From the NCBI GenBank assembly GCA_028023455.1, contig JAQFVV010012396.1:10146085-10210084 (forward strand): DNA of 64,000 nt, written 5' to 3'. The DNA is from Epiperipatus broadwayi. Lineage: Eukaryota; Onychophora; Udeonychophora; Euonychophora; Peripatidae. The position numbers and the translations under genes are program-made. Under the pieces are notes generated by a model. It was not told the origin of the DNA. It saw only the letters and a program-made list of their open reading frames with translations, and searched no databases. Positions 48,060 through 60,571 of the stretch are shown here, piece by piece (the first letter of the stretch is position 1; the number at the start of each line of letters is the position of its first letter).

Positions 48060-50850
48060 CAATTTTATTTGATACAAACTCTTTAAGACCAGAATGGAAA
48101 ACTGGACTGATAATGAAGGAGCTGTCAAGATTTAAGATTGATCTCCCAGAGGACGGAAATAAAATATAACGGATAGATACAAGTTTTTTTTAGAAAGGCA
48201 GGTCAGTCAGTGAAAGGAGAGGTAGGAGAATACATGATACATGGTGTTGGATTTGCTGCAAAATTCAAATTTAGTATCTTTTGTTGTTGGAATTCCTCAT
48301 TGTATCAATGAAAGGTTAAGGGTGTTAAAATGCACTTTGCACAATGGTACTGGTATTCAGTTTATTAGTACCTATACTGCAACCTTAGATTCAGAGAAGG
48401 AACAAAAATATTAAAAGATTGAATTTTTGTATTGGGAGACTTTAATGCCATATTTCTTCAAATAATAGATGTTGGCCAAAAGTTATTGGAAATAATGGTA
48501 TTGGTGCTGTAAATTCAGGTGGTTTGTTATTATAGAATTTATGCACAACACATGGATTGAGTATTGTAAATACTTTGTTTAGGCAAAAAAAAACACTACA
48601 AAGGAACATAGGTGCATCTACTCTCAAAACAATGGCATTTAATAGATTACATTATAGTTAGGAGTCGGACTACAAGAGAAGTTCACATTACATGACTACT
48701 TATAAACACAGATTGTTAGATAGATCATACATTAATGTGGTCCAAGATTAAAATAATAGTTGCATTAAAAATGGATATTATTCCAATCATATTCAAATAT
48801 GATATTCATTGTTTAGAAGAATCTACTATATGCATTAAGTTTTAACAGCTATTAAACACCAAAATTACTAATTTGGATCTTCAGAACCATCTTACTTTTG
48901 AAATATGGAATTCTCTTAAGGAATGTGTTAAGGATATAAATAAATCTATTTTTGGGTTCACTAAAAAGAAGAATCATGACTGATTTGTTATAGTAATTTA
49001 ATTAAAAAAAACATGTAGGGTTTGTCAGCTTGACGGAATAATAGATTAAATATGTGACTTTAGTTCTGAAGTCAGAAGTTCAATGACTGATAAAAAGGCT
49101 TTAAAATGATTGATGGATTAAAAGCAAAGAAGATGCAGACATTCGCTGATTATGATCATTCTAGATCTTTTTTTGTTGCACTGAAAGCAACATATGAATT
49201 TGAGAAAGAGTATCAAAATCCTATAAATCCAGTAATATCTTTAATATGATGACAATGATGTTTTGAATAAGTGGAAGGAATATTTTAAACTTTTAAATAA
49301 TGATACAAGAATTGGGATGACAACTTTTAATGATATATCCATTTTATCTACTCATTTAGATTTGGACAAAGATATCCAGCTCAGTGAAGACAGATCTTTG
49401 TAACTTAAAAATGGAAAGGCTACAGTTCCTGATGAAAAGTGGAGAAATTTAAAAATATAATGGTGATATGCTAGCTTAAAAAATATTGGATTTTTTTTTA
49501 AGAATATATGAACCTATGAAGTTATGCTACCTGATTTTATAGATGTTTTTATTGTTCCAATTTTTAAAAACTAAGGAAATAGATAAGATTGCAGTAATTA
49601 TTATGGAATATTGTTATCCCTTGCAACAAAGGTAGTTTCAAGAATTTTGTTCAATAGCTTGCTTTTAGTTATAGATGGTTATATGATTTTAAAGAATCAA
49701 GAAGCTCTGTAGACATGATTTTTGTTGTCAGACAAATACAAGAAAAGTGCCAGGAACAAAGATATGATTTAAATAAAGCTTTTATTGATTTGGTCAGGGC
49801 ATTTGATTCAATTAACAGAACAATGTTTGAAATTAGTTGGTTGTCACCAAAATTTTCTCATACAACTTTTACATGATGGGATGAGAGGAAGTTATTACTA
49901 CTGAAGCATTTGAATTGAAAACTGGTGTTAAATAAAGATGTATAGTTACTTCAACATTGTTTAAACTTTTTTGACAATTTTCTTCGGAATTTTTTTATAG
50001 GCAGCTTAATTAGACAGGGATTAAGATATGATACAGGTTTAATAGTGGAATTTTTAATTTGAAGCAATTGGTTTGCGGATTTACAATATGCAGATGATTG
50101 TGATATTTTTGCACTCCACAAGACGATTTACAAAATATGTTTAAATGTTCTGAAAGCAATATATAAATATTTTGCTTTATTAGTTAATATTAACCAGTGA
50201 TGGTAGAAAAAATCTGCTTGGATGGTTATCAACTTGAGAATGTAAATCATTTTAAATTGTATTAGTATTTGTATCAGTATAAAGATAGATTTAGATGTTG
50301 AGTATAACGCAGACTGCAATGTGCTGTTGCTTTTTTTACAAGTTAAAAAGTTGAGTATTTAACAACAGGGAAATATCTACTATAACTAAATTAGCTGTAT
50401 GTAGAACTGTTATTCTATCTAATTTATTGTATGGAAATGAAATTTGGATACTACATTGGCACAATATAAAGGCATTAGAAAGTTTCATTTAAGGATGCTC
50501 TGTAAAATTTTGAAAATACAATAGCAAGATTATAAATTTAACCAATCAATATGTTCTTCAACTTGCATCCACTATTATAAAATCATGCCTTCATTGGGTT
50601 GGACATGTGAAACAAACAATGAAAGACTTCCTAAAAGGGTGTTTTACTGTAATCTAGAGTATAGTTTTCATGGATGGTGGATCCTGTCTATGTTATAAGG
50701 ATTCTCTCAAAAACATTCTAAAGAAGTGCAATGTCAATTGTTTCCATTGGAAAGGTATTGCAGAGATACAATTGAACAAAATATTTCAGAAAGAAATGTC
50801 TTCTGCTGAAGAAACTAAAAGACAGCATCATAAAATATTAAGTAAACAGA
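48060..50850 (+). pseudogene. Long decayed non-LTR retrotransposon (endonuclease-RT)
   Basis: Motifs occur in the expected order across shifting frames. LRPEWKTGLIMKELSRFKID (about 48085) is the endonuclease start. FVLGDFNA lies at 48426-48449, then VIGNNGIG, NTLFRQKK (about 48570) and KQWHLIDYIIVRSR with DC.IDH (48630-48730). The linker at about 49110-49240 has FADYDHSRSFF and LKATYE. LKNGKATVPDE is at about 49405. RT follows with YYGILLSLATKVVSRIL, FIDLVRAFDSIN-like coding (about 49785), LHDGM and YADD-like QYADDC (about 50087). A terminal YKDSLKNILKKCNVNCFHW lies at 50693-50745. Many stops and shifts make it non-functional. Same family as the minus-strand fragments at 35.4, 36.4 and 39.35-40.6 kb. 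Confidence 0.8.
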
Positions 50851-50859
50851 AGAACCAGC

Positions 50860-52680
50860 ATGTATTTGTGTTTTGCAAATTGGTTTGTATAGTTTTCACA
50901 AAACTCATTTCTAGAGGTTTTTTTTTTTCATTTTGTTTTTCTTTTCTCTCTCTCTCTCTCTTTTTTAGAAGTGGAATGACCAAACTTGTTTACAAATGGC
51001 TGTTTATTATTATTGTTATATATTTACATAAAAGTATTCTTATTTATTATATATATTTTTAAAGTTGAAGTATATTTTCTTAAATTCATTTTTATTCATC
51101 ACTTTAAATGTCCCCCACACCTTATTATTTCCTCTAAATTCCTTTTAAAGGTTCTATACAATATATATTGTACCATTTATTTATATATGGTATAAATATA
51201 TTGGCATTTGGTAAAAGCTAAAAAAAAGTAAATTTGGATTTTTTTTTGATTAGTATAATTTTTTAAACATACAATGAAAGTTAAAATTTTCATTCACATT
51301 TTTTTTATCTAATTAAAAATAAAAGTAAAAATTGGGGAGAACAAAAGACACACAGATTATTAATCCAGATAAATTAAAAGAATTCCAAAAATAAAAAGAT
51401 TACAATTAGAAAAATCTTTTTAGGTAATTAAAGATGGCAGAATTATGCTTAAAAAATAAAGACTTTGTAACGTAAATTTTATAAAGAATATACAAGATTA
51501 TCAACGTATATTTTTGACAAACAAAAGGTATGTGCAGAAATCTGAAAACTGGACCCTGAATATAAAAAGAAAGAGACCAGTTAGATCAATGTCTTGGCTT
51601 GTCTGTTTTTCTTTGGTCCTGGGTCATGGAATCCAGGACCACTCTACGATGAAATAATTTTTCATGCGAGAATAGACCGAAGCTTTTGACATCGTTCATC
51701 ATGAAGACCGTCAAACCCAGAAAAGCTTTCGTGACTAGCCTTTAGAACCAGGACCAAGAACAAGTTAAAACTAATGGCCACGAGATCATTCTAACTCAGG
51801 AAAAACTATGCATAGTAATCTACAATCTTCTCGCTAAACTTACCATAAGCTATGATTCATTATTCCCGATTGTGACTAAATTGTCGGCAAACCATTCTTA
51901 AAAATAAGCTTAAAATAATCCCGATAGAGACTTTAATTTTATTGTTCAAGAGACTCTTGTTTACCCAAGAACTTTTTAATTGTGAAACTGGTTTTTTTAT
52001 TAATTGATTCATGTCTGGATTAATGTGCGTGTGTTCTCTTCAGTTTTATTTAATTCGTAATTTATCTTTAAATATTTTAATTTGTTAGAATAAAAATATT
52101 TCTAATATCAACTTTTCCTTGTACGTTATTGATGATTATTATTAAATTTATTAGTTTAGTGAGATTTGAAAATATAATTTACCTTTGCCAATATGTGTTG
52201 ACTAAACTCCAGGATTAATAATAATATCTAGAAAATAATTCTAGTTACGGTAAAATACGATACCGATTCTTTTAAAAACATTTTTCTTTTTAATTTTCGA
52301 GACGTGATGCAATGGATTTCAGCGGATTCTTATATGAATCCTGGCACCCTTATAAAAGAAATAAAAGCTGATTTCGTCGATAGCATAAATCGTAACAATT
52401 ACTAGGTAGAGTTGATCAGGAAATATAGTTATGTTTTTAGAAACAGGAATGAAACCTTCTTCTTTTTACATAACTTGATCAACTCACGCATTTTATGTGT
52501 AACAGAGACCTAGTCAGACGGCCAAAAACGTTTCAGTATATATGAATGAAGTAATCATAGCCTAAACTTTCTGTAGGATTGCTAATACTCCATTTCTTAT
52601 AAATTACTTTAAAATTTTACTTACAATAGACATGAATTATTACTTGAAAATAATAATTATTTAATATTTATATTGATTTG
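50860..52680. other. Gene-free stretch with a CT microsatellite and GC-richer patch
   Basis: A (CT)n run lies at about 50945-50961. The patch 51540-51800 is less AT-rich and contains an inverted pair (CTTTGGTCCTGG near 51609, CCAGGACCAAGA near 51759); it matches nothing I recognise. Confidence 0.4.
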
Positions 52681-52684
52681 TCAC

Positions 52685-52971
52685 ATATTCAGAATTTCAC
52701 ATGATCACCATTTCTTATGCTTGCTCACAACTGTTATTAAAACAGGCAAAACTCTCCATACAGTAATGCCATTCAGTGCAAGCCAGAGTAATCAATAGAT
52801 GCTCTTCACTGATGAAGGCCACAAGCTAGAAACTAGTCTGGGGATATTGGATGAGTAGGCATTAGACAAGGATTTTATGTGCAAGCCTTCTGGCATCCAT
52901 TGATTACTCTGGCTTGCACTGAGTGGCATTACTGTATGGAGAGTTTTGCCCATTTCAATATTCAGAATTTC
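52685..52971 (+). mobile_element. 259-bp palindromic hammerhead-bearing retroelement, 14-bp TSD
   Basis: ATATTCAGAATTTC is repeated exactly at 52685-52698 and 52958-52971, bounding a 259-bp insert. It starts with ACATGATCACCATTTCTTAT and contains two inverted arms of about 58 bp (52745-52802 and 52893-52950, two mismatches), each spanning GGCAAAACTCTCC to the ATCAATRGATGC side. The unique centre carries a hammerhead-like motif whose stem I begins in the left arm. Non-coding. Relatives lie at 14353-14549, 22798-22830 and 33837-33903. Confidence 0.8.
52792..52851 (+). ncRNA. Hammerhead-ribozyme motif, type I layout, GUC cleavage triplet
   Basis: Outer stem I TCAATA (52792-52797) pairs with TATTGG (52845-52850). 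After a GATGC internal loop, inner stem I TCTTCA (52803-52808) pairs with TGGGGA (52839-52844). The core is CTGATGA (52809-52815) and GAAAC (52829-52833). Stem III is minimal, AC/GT around TA, ending in GTC with cleavage predicted after C52838. Stem II is weak: GGC/GCT with loop CACAA and an A.A mismatch at the first pair. The conserved core bases are present, but the weak stem II makes activity uncertain. Confidence 0.6.
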
Positions 52972-53594
52972 TGAGTTATGAAATGATAATTAGTTAAACC
53001 ACTTTGACTTTTTATTTCTTTATAATAGTGTAAAGACAATATTATGTAATAATATAATTGATATAAATGACAAAATAACTTGTTTTTTCAAATGATATAA
53101 AATTATAGAAAAAATAACATTTTTTGGAAAGGAAGTCCTGAAATCAGAACAATAGACATATATGTTACTTTACTACAGATCTTCTTTCTTTCACCTCTAT
53201 AGTTGGAAAATCATGGTTCTGATACAATACAGTATTTTTCTTTATGGATAGTTTCTTTATTTGAAACAACATTTTTATTATTTTATTTTTAAAAAATGGC
53301 AATTACTTCTCTCTTTCACTTGCTTAATTTTTATGTAATAATTCAGAAATAACTATTTCTTTTATCTTTTTTATAATTAAAACTTCACCCTAACTATTCT
53401 CATTTTGCTATTCATTTTTAAAAAGAGGATTGTTTTATTTGTCTCCCATATTTTTGTAGTTGTCCATAGCAAATAAATGGCAATTTAATTTTGTTATTTG
53501 TTTGTTTATAAAGTAAAAATGGTTAAATAAGTTTTTTATACATTAAATTAATGTTTTATATAATGAGTATTCTAGTAGCTCTTAACAAGCTTTT

Positions 53595-53640
53595 CAGAAC
53601 ATCCCTATCCCCAGATCGGTTTCTAGTTCTGGCAATTATA
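53595..53640 (-). repeat. 3' half of a hammerhead-like repeat
   Basis: The minus strand reads CTAGAAACCGATCTGGGG then ATAGGGATG, matching the GAAAC-stem III-TGGGGAT part of the other copies; the CTGATGA half is missing. A broken fragment only. Confidence 0.4.
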
Positions 53641-53715
53641 AATTAATATTTGGATAAAATTATTTATTAAAAAAGTAATATTATCTAATCAATATTGTAC
53701 TTTATATACTGTACA

Positions 53716-54006
53716 TTGAAATTGTTAGATCGGAAGTCGAACTCCGATAATGCGTTATTATTTAAATATTAGAAATCTCCGCGCATTCACACGTTATAAT
53801 CAAAATTTGATTATAACATCATGCACACAATAGACTCAAGCCCTTGATTTAGCATGGTCAATGAAAATTGGTATATTTATAGAAATGCACTCTAAGTGAT
53901 CCACTTAAGTTTTTTAAATTCTACTGATATGTGAGTACGCAGAGATTTATAATATTTAAAGTAATAGCGCATTATCAGAGTTCGACTTCTGATCTAACAA
54001 TTTCAA
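53716..54006. mobile_element. ~290-bp element with ~75-bp terminal inverted repeats
   Basis: The left end TTGAAATTGTTAGATC and right end GATCTAACAATTTCAA are inverted. Similarity continues inward for about 75 bp (GAAGTCGAACTC, GATAATGCG) with scattered mismatches. No coding capacity. TACTTTATATA occurs at 53698-53708 and 54035-54045 and might be a duplication, but it does not abut the repeats and is low complexity. It could be a MITE or another palindromic retroelement. Confidence 0.55.
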
Positions 54007-54049
54007 GATTTTCAGTGCTTTATAATAATAGATTTACTTTATATATATA

Positions 54050-57000
54050 TTGCAAATAATGTGTGAAATGTTTTGAAGTATAGTATCTGAATTGTCCTTA
54101 AGGCTAATGATTATCATATTTTTATAAATACACAGTATTTGAGAATATAATCACTAAATTGTTTCTTGTCGATAATTTTTAATAGATTTCCATTCTATAT
54201 ATTTTTACATTTCTGTGTTTATTTCTTCTGGTTCTTTGAAAAATAATGATGCAGGAGATCACTTTATAGCTTTTTTTGATTGTCAAAAAGAAAAATGAAT
54301 AAAATTAATTCAGTCAATAAGTCTTACTTAAAGTAAAATATAATTATTTACTTTTTATAAATATATCTATAAAAATATATATATATTTTCATTTATTCTA
54401 AAATATTTGTATAATATAAAAAATATAAGAACAGAAATAGTTTTATTACGAACATTGTAATATTATTATTTGTTTATTATAATTTTTTTTTAGAATTTGA
54501 AAACTTTAAATTTTAATCTTTTTGTTATATATTTTTATAGGAATACAAGTCTTAAAAAAGTGTATTTTTTTTTCTTACAAAAACATTAAAAAAAAAAGAT
54601 TATATGCATGCAATCTAACATCTATAAATTGAAAAATCTAAAATATTTCAAGTATGACATATAAAATATAATTTTTAAAAACATTATATGAATGAAATCG
54701 AAACTCTTAAGTGAAATATAATAGTATTGAAAATCTGATCTCTTAGAAATTTTTTCACATAAAATATTCAAATTGTGAAATAGATATGTATTTGAAATCA
54801 AATATTTCAGTATATGAAATATAAAATAAAAAAATTTAAATTTATGTGTAAACTGAATATTATAAAACCAAAAGCATACAATATCATATGGCTATATAAT
54901 TAACACTGAATGGCTAAACATTTGGAGACTTTCAATACAATAAATGTAAACTGTAAATCTTGTTATATTGACATATTTTAATTTACAGTCAAAATTACAT
55001 TATAAAAATAATAATTTACAGTTGTAGTTTATTGCACAATGAACAAGTTTTTCAAATAAAGTGAATAAAGCCATGCCTTTTCTTTTTGAAAGCTCATTTG
55101 GGATTGACAGAGCAGATTAGAATTCTATGTACATAATTTTATACTAGAAGTAGGAAATGGTTGATTTTCCATGATTCTATTAAAAAATATAAAATCTACG
55201 ACTGATATTAATTGTTCAATGCTCAAAAATCAAACAAGATGCCGTGTAAAAGCAGGGGTTTCAAGATCTGAAAGTAACCGTAAAGCTGGAAAAAAAAATG
55301 ACTGATAGAAGAGTTAACTTTATAGATTCACTATTATTTCTAGTTGTAAGTTAGATTATTCTCATTATTTTGAAATTGTTAAATATTTTTAGAAAAATTC
55401 AAACTTTATTTATATCTTTCAAAATACATTTTAACTGTTAATAATAACACAGAAGTGTATAAAAATAGTATTCCAGTGGCATTATTTTTCTCTTCAGGTA
55501 TTGCTGGCCTGACCAGTGACAGCTGGTATGGGGTATGAATCAATGGTCTTTAAATTTGGAAATGCTGAATTTAAACTGATGTTACAAATATGATTTCAAT
55601 AGTCTCTGTTAAAATTTTGAGAACAGAGAATAAAGAATAAAATTAACTAAAAAAAAAAACAAAAGACAAGTAGACTTTTAATGCAATCATGGTTATCAAA
55701 AAAAAAAAAAAGGAAAAAAACTAGACTATTTTACTACTAAAAATTAAAAAAATTTTTTTTTGCTTATTAATTTTTCTATAATTTCTTTCCTCACAAATTG
55801 CTGCAATTATTATAACCATATCCATATTTTTTTTCAGAAGCATTTATTAAATTAGTTTTAGCTTTTTTGTACATAAGCGGATGCTTTGATACTCTTGTCC
55901 TCAAATCAAATTCACTTTAGCTTTACTGTACAGCCCAATATAGCCCATTGGATTATCCATATGTATATATTATGGTGAAACTAAGTCAAATTTAAGGTGG
56001 TCGCATCTCACTATAATCAGACTTAAGATCTTCATATAGGATGCCATGGATAGAACGATATAATTATGATCTAAAAGTCAATTCATTTCAAATAGGATAA
56101 TTTAATATCAAATATTTAACATAAACACAATTTTAAACTAAATCATTTAATCTTCACCATTATTAATCATTCTGTTATGCTCAGAATTCAAACAGCCTAG
56201 ATAATACAATTAACTCTCTTCAGGGGTTTCCATCAATTTTACAGCAATAACAATATTTAATACAATTTCAATATATTGTTAAAATTTATTTCAATCAAGT
56301 TATTAGGATATTAAATAAGTATAATACATATGTGTGGATATATATTTAACTTTATTTTGTTTCGTAAAATGAATAAATAAATTAGAAACTTCTTTAAATT
56401 TAAAACAAACTTTAACAATATTTATTAACGAATAGCAATTCAAATTTATTTAATATAACAAAAGAAAAATTATAAGTGTTTTCTTACATCTCTACTATTT
56501 TATAATATTAAATAATTATTACCTTTTCATATTCGCTTAGTAGATATGTATCTCATAACACAAAGAGATTCTAATAATTTATAACATAGTAAACAAATTT
56601 TTATAATTGACAAAAAAAAAAAAAATTATAAAAATACTAAACTAGCTAATCTTGATTTAATTCATATACAAATAAATAGTAATATATTTTGCAACCCCTA
56701 TGAGAGAATTCCAATTTCATGAGACCGTTTCTATGTATAGTCATCATTAAAAAAGATCTTTCATGCAAGATATTAGTCATTTACACAACTAATAACAAAC
56801 AAATATTATCATATTAATTAAATTAGTAACAACAAAGTTCTGTCATATATATAAATCCAATATGAAGAATGATAAAATCTTACCTTCATATTAAGTTTAC
56901 TTTTATACCTCAGTTCATATCTCAGTCAAGTCGCTTTCATAGAATACCAAAATTTTATTAAATATTAAAAAAAAATACTTGACTTCATGATCTTATATTC

Positions 57001-58250
57001 CTCTTTATTTAGTCTTTCTTAAATGAGTTATTCCAATGGCAAACAGATTGTAGTAACAAAGGAAATAAAATTAAATATTTTTAAATGCTGATTCATAAAG
57101 ATAATATGTTTTAATAAAAGTTCATATTATTGTACTATTCATTTCCATATTTGTGGAGTTGCTAAGAATAAAGTTCTTTATTCCTTGGTCATTCATTATC
57201 GCTGAGGCAATCAAGATATCCAGTTGATCCAAAACATTCTTTTTGCATGATGTTGACATCTTCCACAAATGATTTCATTACCAATTGGAGTTTCATTTAA
57301 ATTGTATAGATGAAATTTATATAACTTTTGGCATTTCAGTAGGAATAAGTAATAAGTTTATCTTCAGTTAAAACTATAGCATTATATATCCTATGACAAG
57401 TAGTGTTTATTCACAATACATTTTTCTATAGATATATTCTTAAATTAATTTTGGTTTGAGTAAATAAATGTTTTCTGAAGAAATTGATCTGTTTCAGAAT
57501 TCTAAATTAGAACGATTTTATAAGCTTCCCTAATTAATAAAAATATAATTTAATTTTGAAAATACTAATAATATTAATAAAGAGTAATTTATTTATTCTT
57601 CTATTTGAGTAATATTAGAGTTTGTTTTCTAATAAAACTTTTATCAATAAGCAAATCATTCAAATTATTAATCTATACTTTTAAAAGTATTCTATATTTG
57701 AACACTGTAAAAATTATTGTACATAGTGATTAGTACATCGGCAGAAGATCAAATTCTTTAATAAATTATCTAATTCAGAATTTATAGTAGAATCAACTTT
57801 CGGTAGCATGTATTGTATATATCATTTGCTTTTCACAATTTTTACATTCTATAATTGTTAATTATATTAATAATGAATAATTTCATTGCCTTTGTATTAG
57901 TTGCTAGGCTGCGACTTGATTTTGAAGTTATCTCTATGTCAACGTCTTGGTTAATGAATTTGTTGGTATAAACAATAGTTTTATATAAATGAATGAAAAA
58001 TAATTATTTTTAATTGTCTTAATTTTATTAAGACAACTATAAAAAAATATAATGTATATACTAATCATATATACTTTTGTGATAGTTTTACATACTATCA
58101 CAATATATGAGAGTGAAATTAAGGCAAATTTAATGAAAAGAATTACTCAGCATTCACTTATATGCAAAAATGCTAAAATCTATTTAACAAATGTATCTGT
58201 ATTTTATAATTATAAAAAGGAATATGACCCTAGTTCTGTTCCTAGTATTG
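54050..58250. other. Gene-free AT-rich DNA
   Basis: Nothing recognisable on either strand. Confidence 0.5.
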
Positions 58251-58304
58251 TTGAAGTGATATGAGAAGGAAGAAAGGATACAAAGGGAAATATTCCCTTA
58301 AACT

Positions 58305-58771
58305 AGAGATTATCGATTTAACGAATAATATTTTTATAGTGTAATTTTCACTACACCAATTATGCACAAGATAGGGACCAGTTTCTATACACTTTTAACA
58401 CTTTCTGGGGATGTAAATCATAAACATATGACCAAAAACATGAAAAAGATATATGATCCCCAAGATGCACATTTCATGCTGAACTAGCACTCATCAGTTG
58501 ATCCAGATCACAATCTCTTATACATATCTCTATCATTGTTTAGTATATCTAGATAACCAATTACTACAGTTTACTGCCCTCACAACTTTGACACAAACCA
58601 CTTAGTGAAAGTAATTAATACTTTTTATTAGTCATTAATACCTTGTATGGGAATGGTGGTGTGAAAATTACACTACAAAAATATTATTCATTAAGTGGAT
58701 AATCTCTAATCTAATGAATGACTAATAAAAATTATTGGTTGTTTTCTCATCCTTGGTGTTCGCCTCTGGAT
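58305..58771 (-). mobile_element. Hammerhead-bearing element, left (minus) copy of an inverted pair
   Basis: About 48-bp inverted repeats border the core (AGAGATTATC at 58305, GATAATCTCT ending about 58715, with TAGTGTAATTTTCAC inside). A further inner pair (TTTTTATTAGTCATT / ATGACTAATAAAAA) follows. The reverse complement aligns over most of its length with 60572-60940, including the outer TTCTCATCCTTGGTGTTCGCC / GGTGAACACTAAGGATGAGAA words. Non-coding apart from the ribozyme. Confidence 0.6.
58437..58540 (-). ncRNA. Hammerhead-ribozyme motif with complete conserved core
   Basis: Minus strand: CTGATGA (complement of 58491-58497), stem II GTGCT/AGCAT with loop AGTTC (58476-58490), and GAAA (58472-58475). 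Stem III is about five pairs (ATGTG with TATAT or CATAT), ending in an AUC or AUA cleavage triplet near 58448. The stem I partners are less clear: the inner pairs are weak, and the outer AGAGATATG/CATATCTCT helix seen in the 60.7-kb copy is only partly kept here. All invariant core bases are present; the first stem II pair is G.U. It is the best candidate in the window for an intact core. Confidence 0.6.
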
Positions 58772-58921
58772 GGCGTTGATGCTAATCGAAAACATATACA
58801 TATAACGATTCCAGGGCCTGACCTAAATGATCGATTTGATCTAAAAAGATCTGATTTCTTAGATTTGTAATAAAATATTCTACTAACTAATACTATTATA
58901 TTATGTTAGTTTTTTTCATTT

Positions 58922-59437
58922 TTGTAAATGTTTATTAATCTTATCTTGTTTTTGAGTTTGTGTGTGTGTTTGTCTTTTTAAAGTTATGGTGTTTTTCTAA
59001 CTTTTTTTTTTTTGGACTTTATGTGTGTCTTTTTAAAGTTACATTTTTTTTTTTTTGCAAGAGTAAATCAATACTTTTATTCAAAAGCAAGACATAATAA
59101 GTAAATGTTTATTAATCTTATCTTGTTTTTGAATTTGTGTGTGTGTCTTTAAAGTTACGAGGCTTTTTCTAATATTTTTTGGGGACTTTATGTGTGTCTT
59201 TTTAAAGTTACGGTACTTTTTTTTGCAAGAGTAAATCAATCATTTGATTCAAAAGCAAGATGTAATAAGTCAATGTTTATTAATCTTAGATTGTTTTTGA
59301 GTTTGTGTGTGTGTCTTTAAGTTACGGGGCTTTTTCTCATTTTTTTTTGGACTTTATGTGTGTCTTTTTTTAAAGTTACGGTATTTTTGGTCAAGAGTAA
59401 AAATCAATTATTTTTATTAAAAAGCAATACATAATTT
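58922..59437. repeat. Minisatellite array, about three units of 168-177 bp
   Basis: Units begin AAATGTTTATTAATCTTA at about 58926, 59103 and 59270. Each contains GTGTGTGTGTCTTT, two AAAGTTACG-type words, GGACTTTATGTGTGTC and a CAAGAGTAAATCAAT segment. Spacings of 177 and 168 bp show length variation from T-runs. Confidence 0.8.
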
Positions 59438-59469
59438 TAAATCTATCAAAAGTAATGTCATTTATATAC

Positions 59470-60020
59470 TACAATTTAGAATTGATACCCGACTACTATT
59501 AGTAAGGACCGTCATTGAAAGATTCAATTGAAAAATGATACCCGACTAATTTCCGTTTTTTTTTTGGGGGGACAGTAATGAATCAGAAAGTGGGTTGTTT
59601 TTGTTAACTCTGTCTATATAAAAAGGGTACCGTTATTGAAATACTAAATTTAAAAATGATAGTCTACTAATTTGCGTTTCTTTTGACAGTAATTAATCAG
59701 AAAGTGGGTTTCTTTTCTTTTCTTGGTAAATCTTGTGTATATATATATAAAAAAAATACCGTAATTCAAATACTCCATTGAAAAAAACAAAACCCCGTTG
59801 AATTTGCTTTCTTTTTTTTTTTTAAGACAGTAATTAATCAGGAACTGGGTTGTTTTTGTTGTGTGTAGATATAAAAACTAATCTTATTTTGAAATAATAA
59901 ATGTAACAATAAAAAAATAATAATACCCGACTAATTTTCTTTTTTGGACAAGTATTTTCTAATAATTAGACACTGGGTTGTTTTTGTTTGTTCGTATATA
60001 TATATATATATATAGCAAAA
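59470..60020. repeat. Second minisatellite array, about four units of 120-133 bp
   Basis: Units carry ATACCCGACTAATTT (59542, 59925 and variants near 59662 and 59792), GACAGTAATTAATCAG, ACTGGGTTGTTTTTG and a TATA-rich tail before TACCGT-ATTGAAATAC. It directly follows the 168-177-bp array and ends in a TA run at about 59997-60014. Confidence 0.75.
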
Positions 60021-60023
60021 GTA

Positions 60024-60570
60024 ACTTGTCATGGATGAATTCTCGCGAAAACGGTACTTTTCGCATGATCCTTAAATTTTTTTTCCGTTTCGCACCCTTA
60101 AAAGCAATTTTTGAGGGGTACCCATTCGTAATGGAATCTTCGGGTCATTATTACTAAACTTACAACAGTAAAGTAAGTTACAACACATTAAAAAAAAATA
60201 GATGTCTTATCAAATTTTAAAAAACTACGACTGCTTCAAATACACACACTCTCACACGAAACTACAGAGTAAATAGATATTCTACTATTACGAGAAAATG
60301 ATGAACAAAATCAACTACTATGGCAGCCAATCAAGGCATTTCTTTCTCTTTGCTTTTAGCATAGAAAAAAAGCCATAGCTGTCGGGAACTCTTTCTGTGT
60401 TTTATCGTAGAAAGAAGTCTCATTTGTGTTGGCTTCTGTCGCTGCCGCCGCCTCGGTCCAACATAACGTGAGGACTCATTTCTGCGTTTATAACGTAGAA
60501 AATTTTCCCTTTTGTTGGGTGAAGGCTGGTGAAATGGTATATTTCTAGGAATTTACCTAGAAATAGCGAC
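60024..60570. other. GC-richer unassigned block with perfect hairpin
   Basis: It begins with sequence unlike the neighbourhood (TTCTCGCGAAAACGG, CCGTTTCGCACCC) and includes CGCTGCCGCCGCCTCGGTCC near 60440. ATTTCTAGG and CCTAGAAAT (about 60542-60565) form a perfect 9-bp hairpin. No coding match. It might be part of a larger non-autonomous element spanning the two minisatellites. Confidence 0.35.
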
Positions 60571-60571
60571 A

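Noticed and set aside
48442-48627. Minus-strand protein opposite the non-LTR endonuclease
   Set aside because: Shadow of the plus-strand endonuclease, which has family motifs.
50670-51062. A 130-residue protein gene
   Set aside because: Its first part is the C-terminal end of the non-LTR element; the rest is translated CT and TA repeats.
53698-54045. TACTTTATATA pair as a target-site duplication of the 290-bp element
   Set aside because: It does not abut the inverted repeats and is low complexity, so chance is likely; kept only as a remark.
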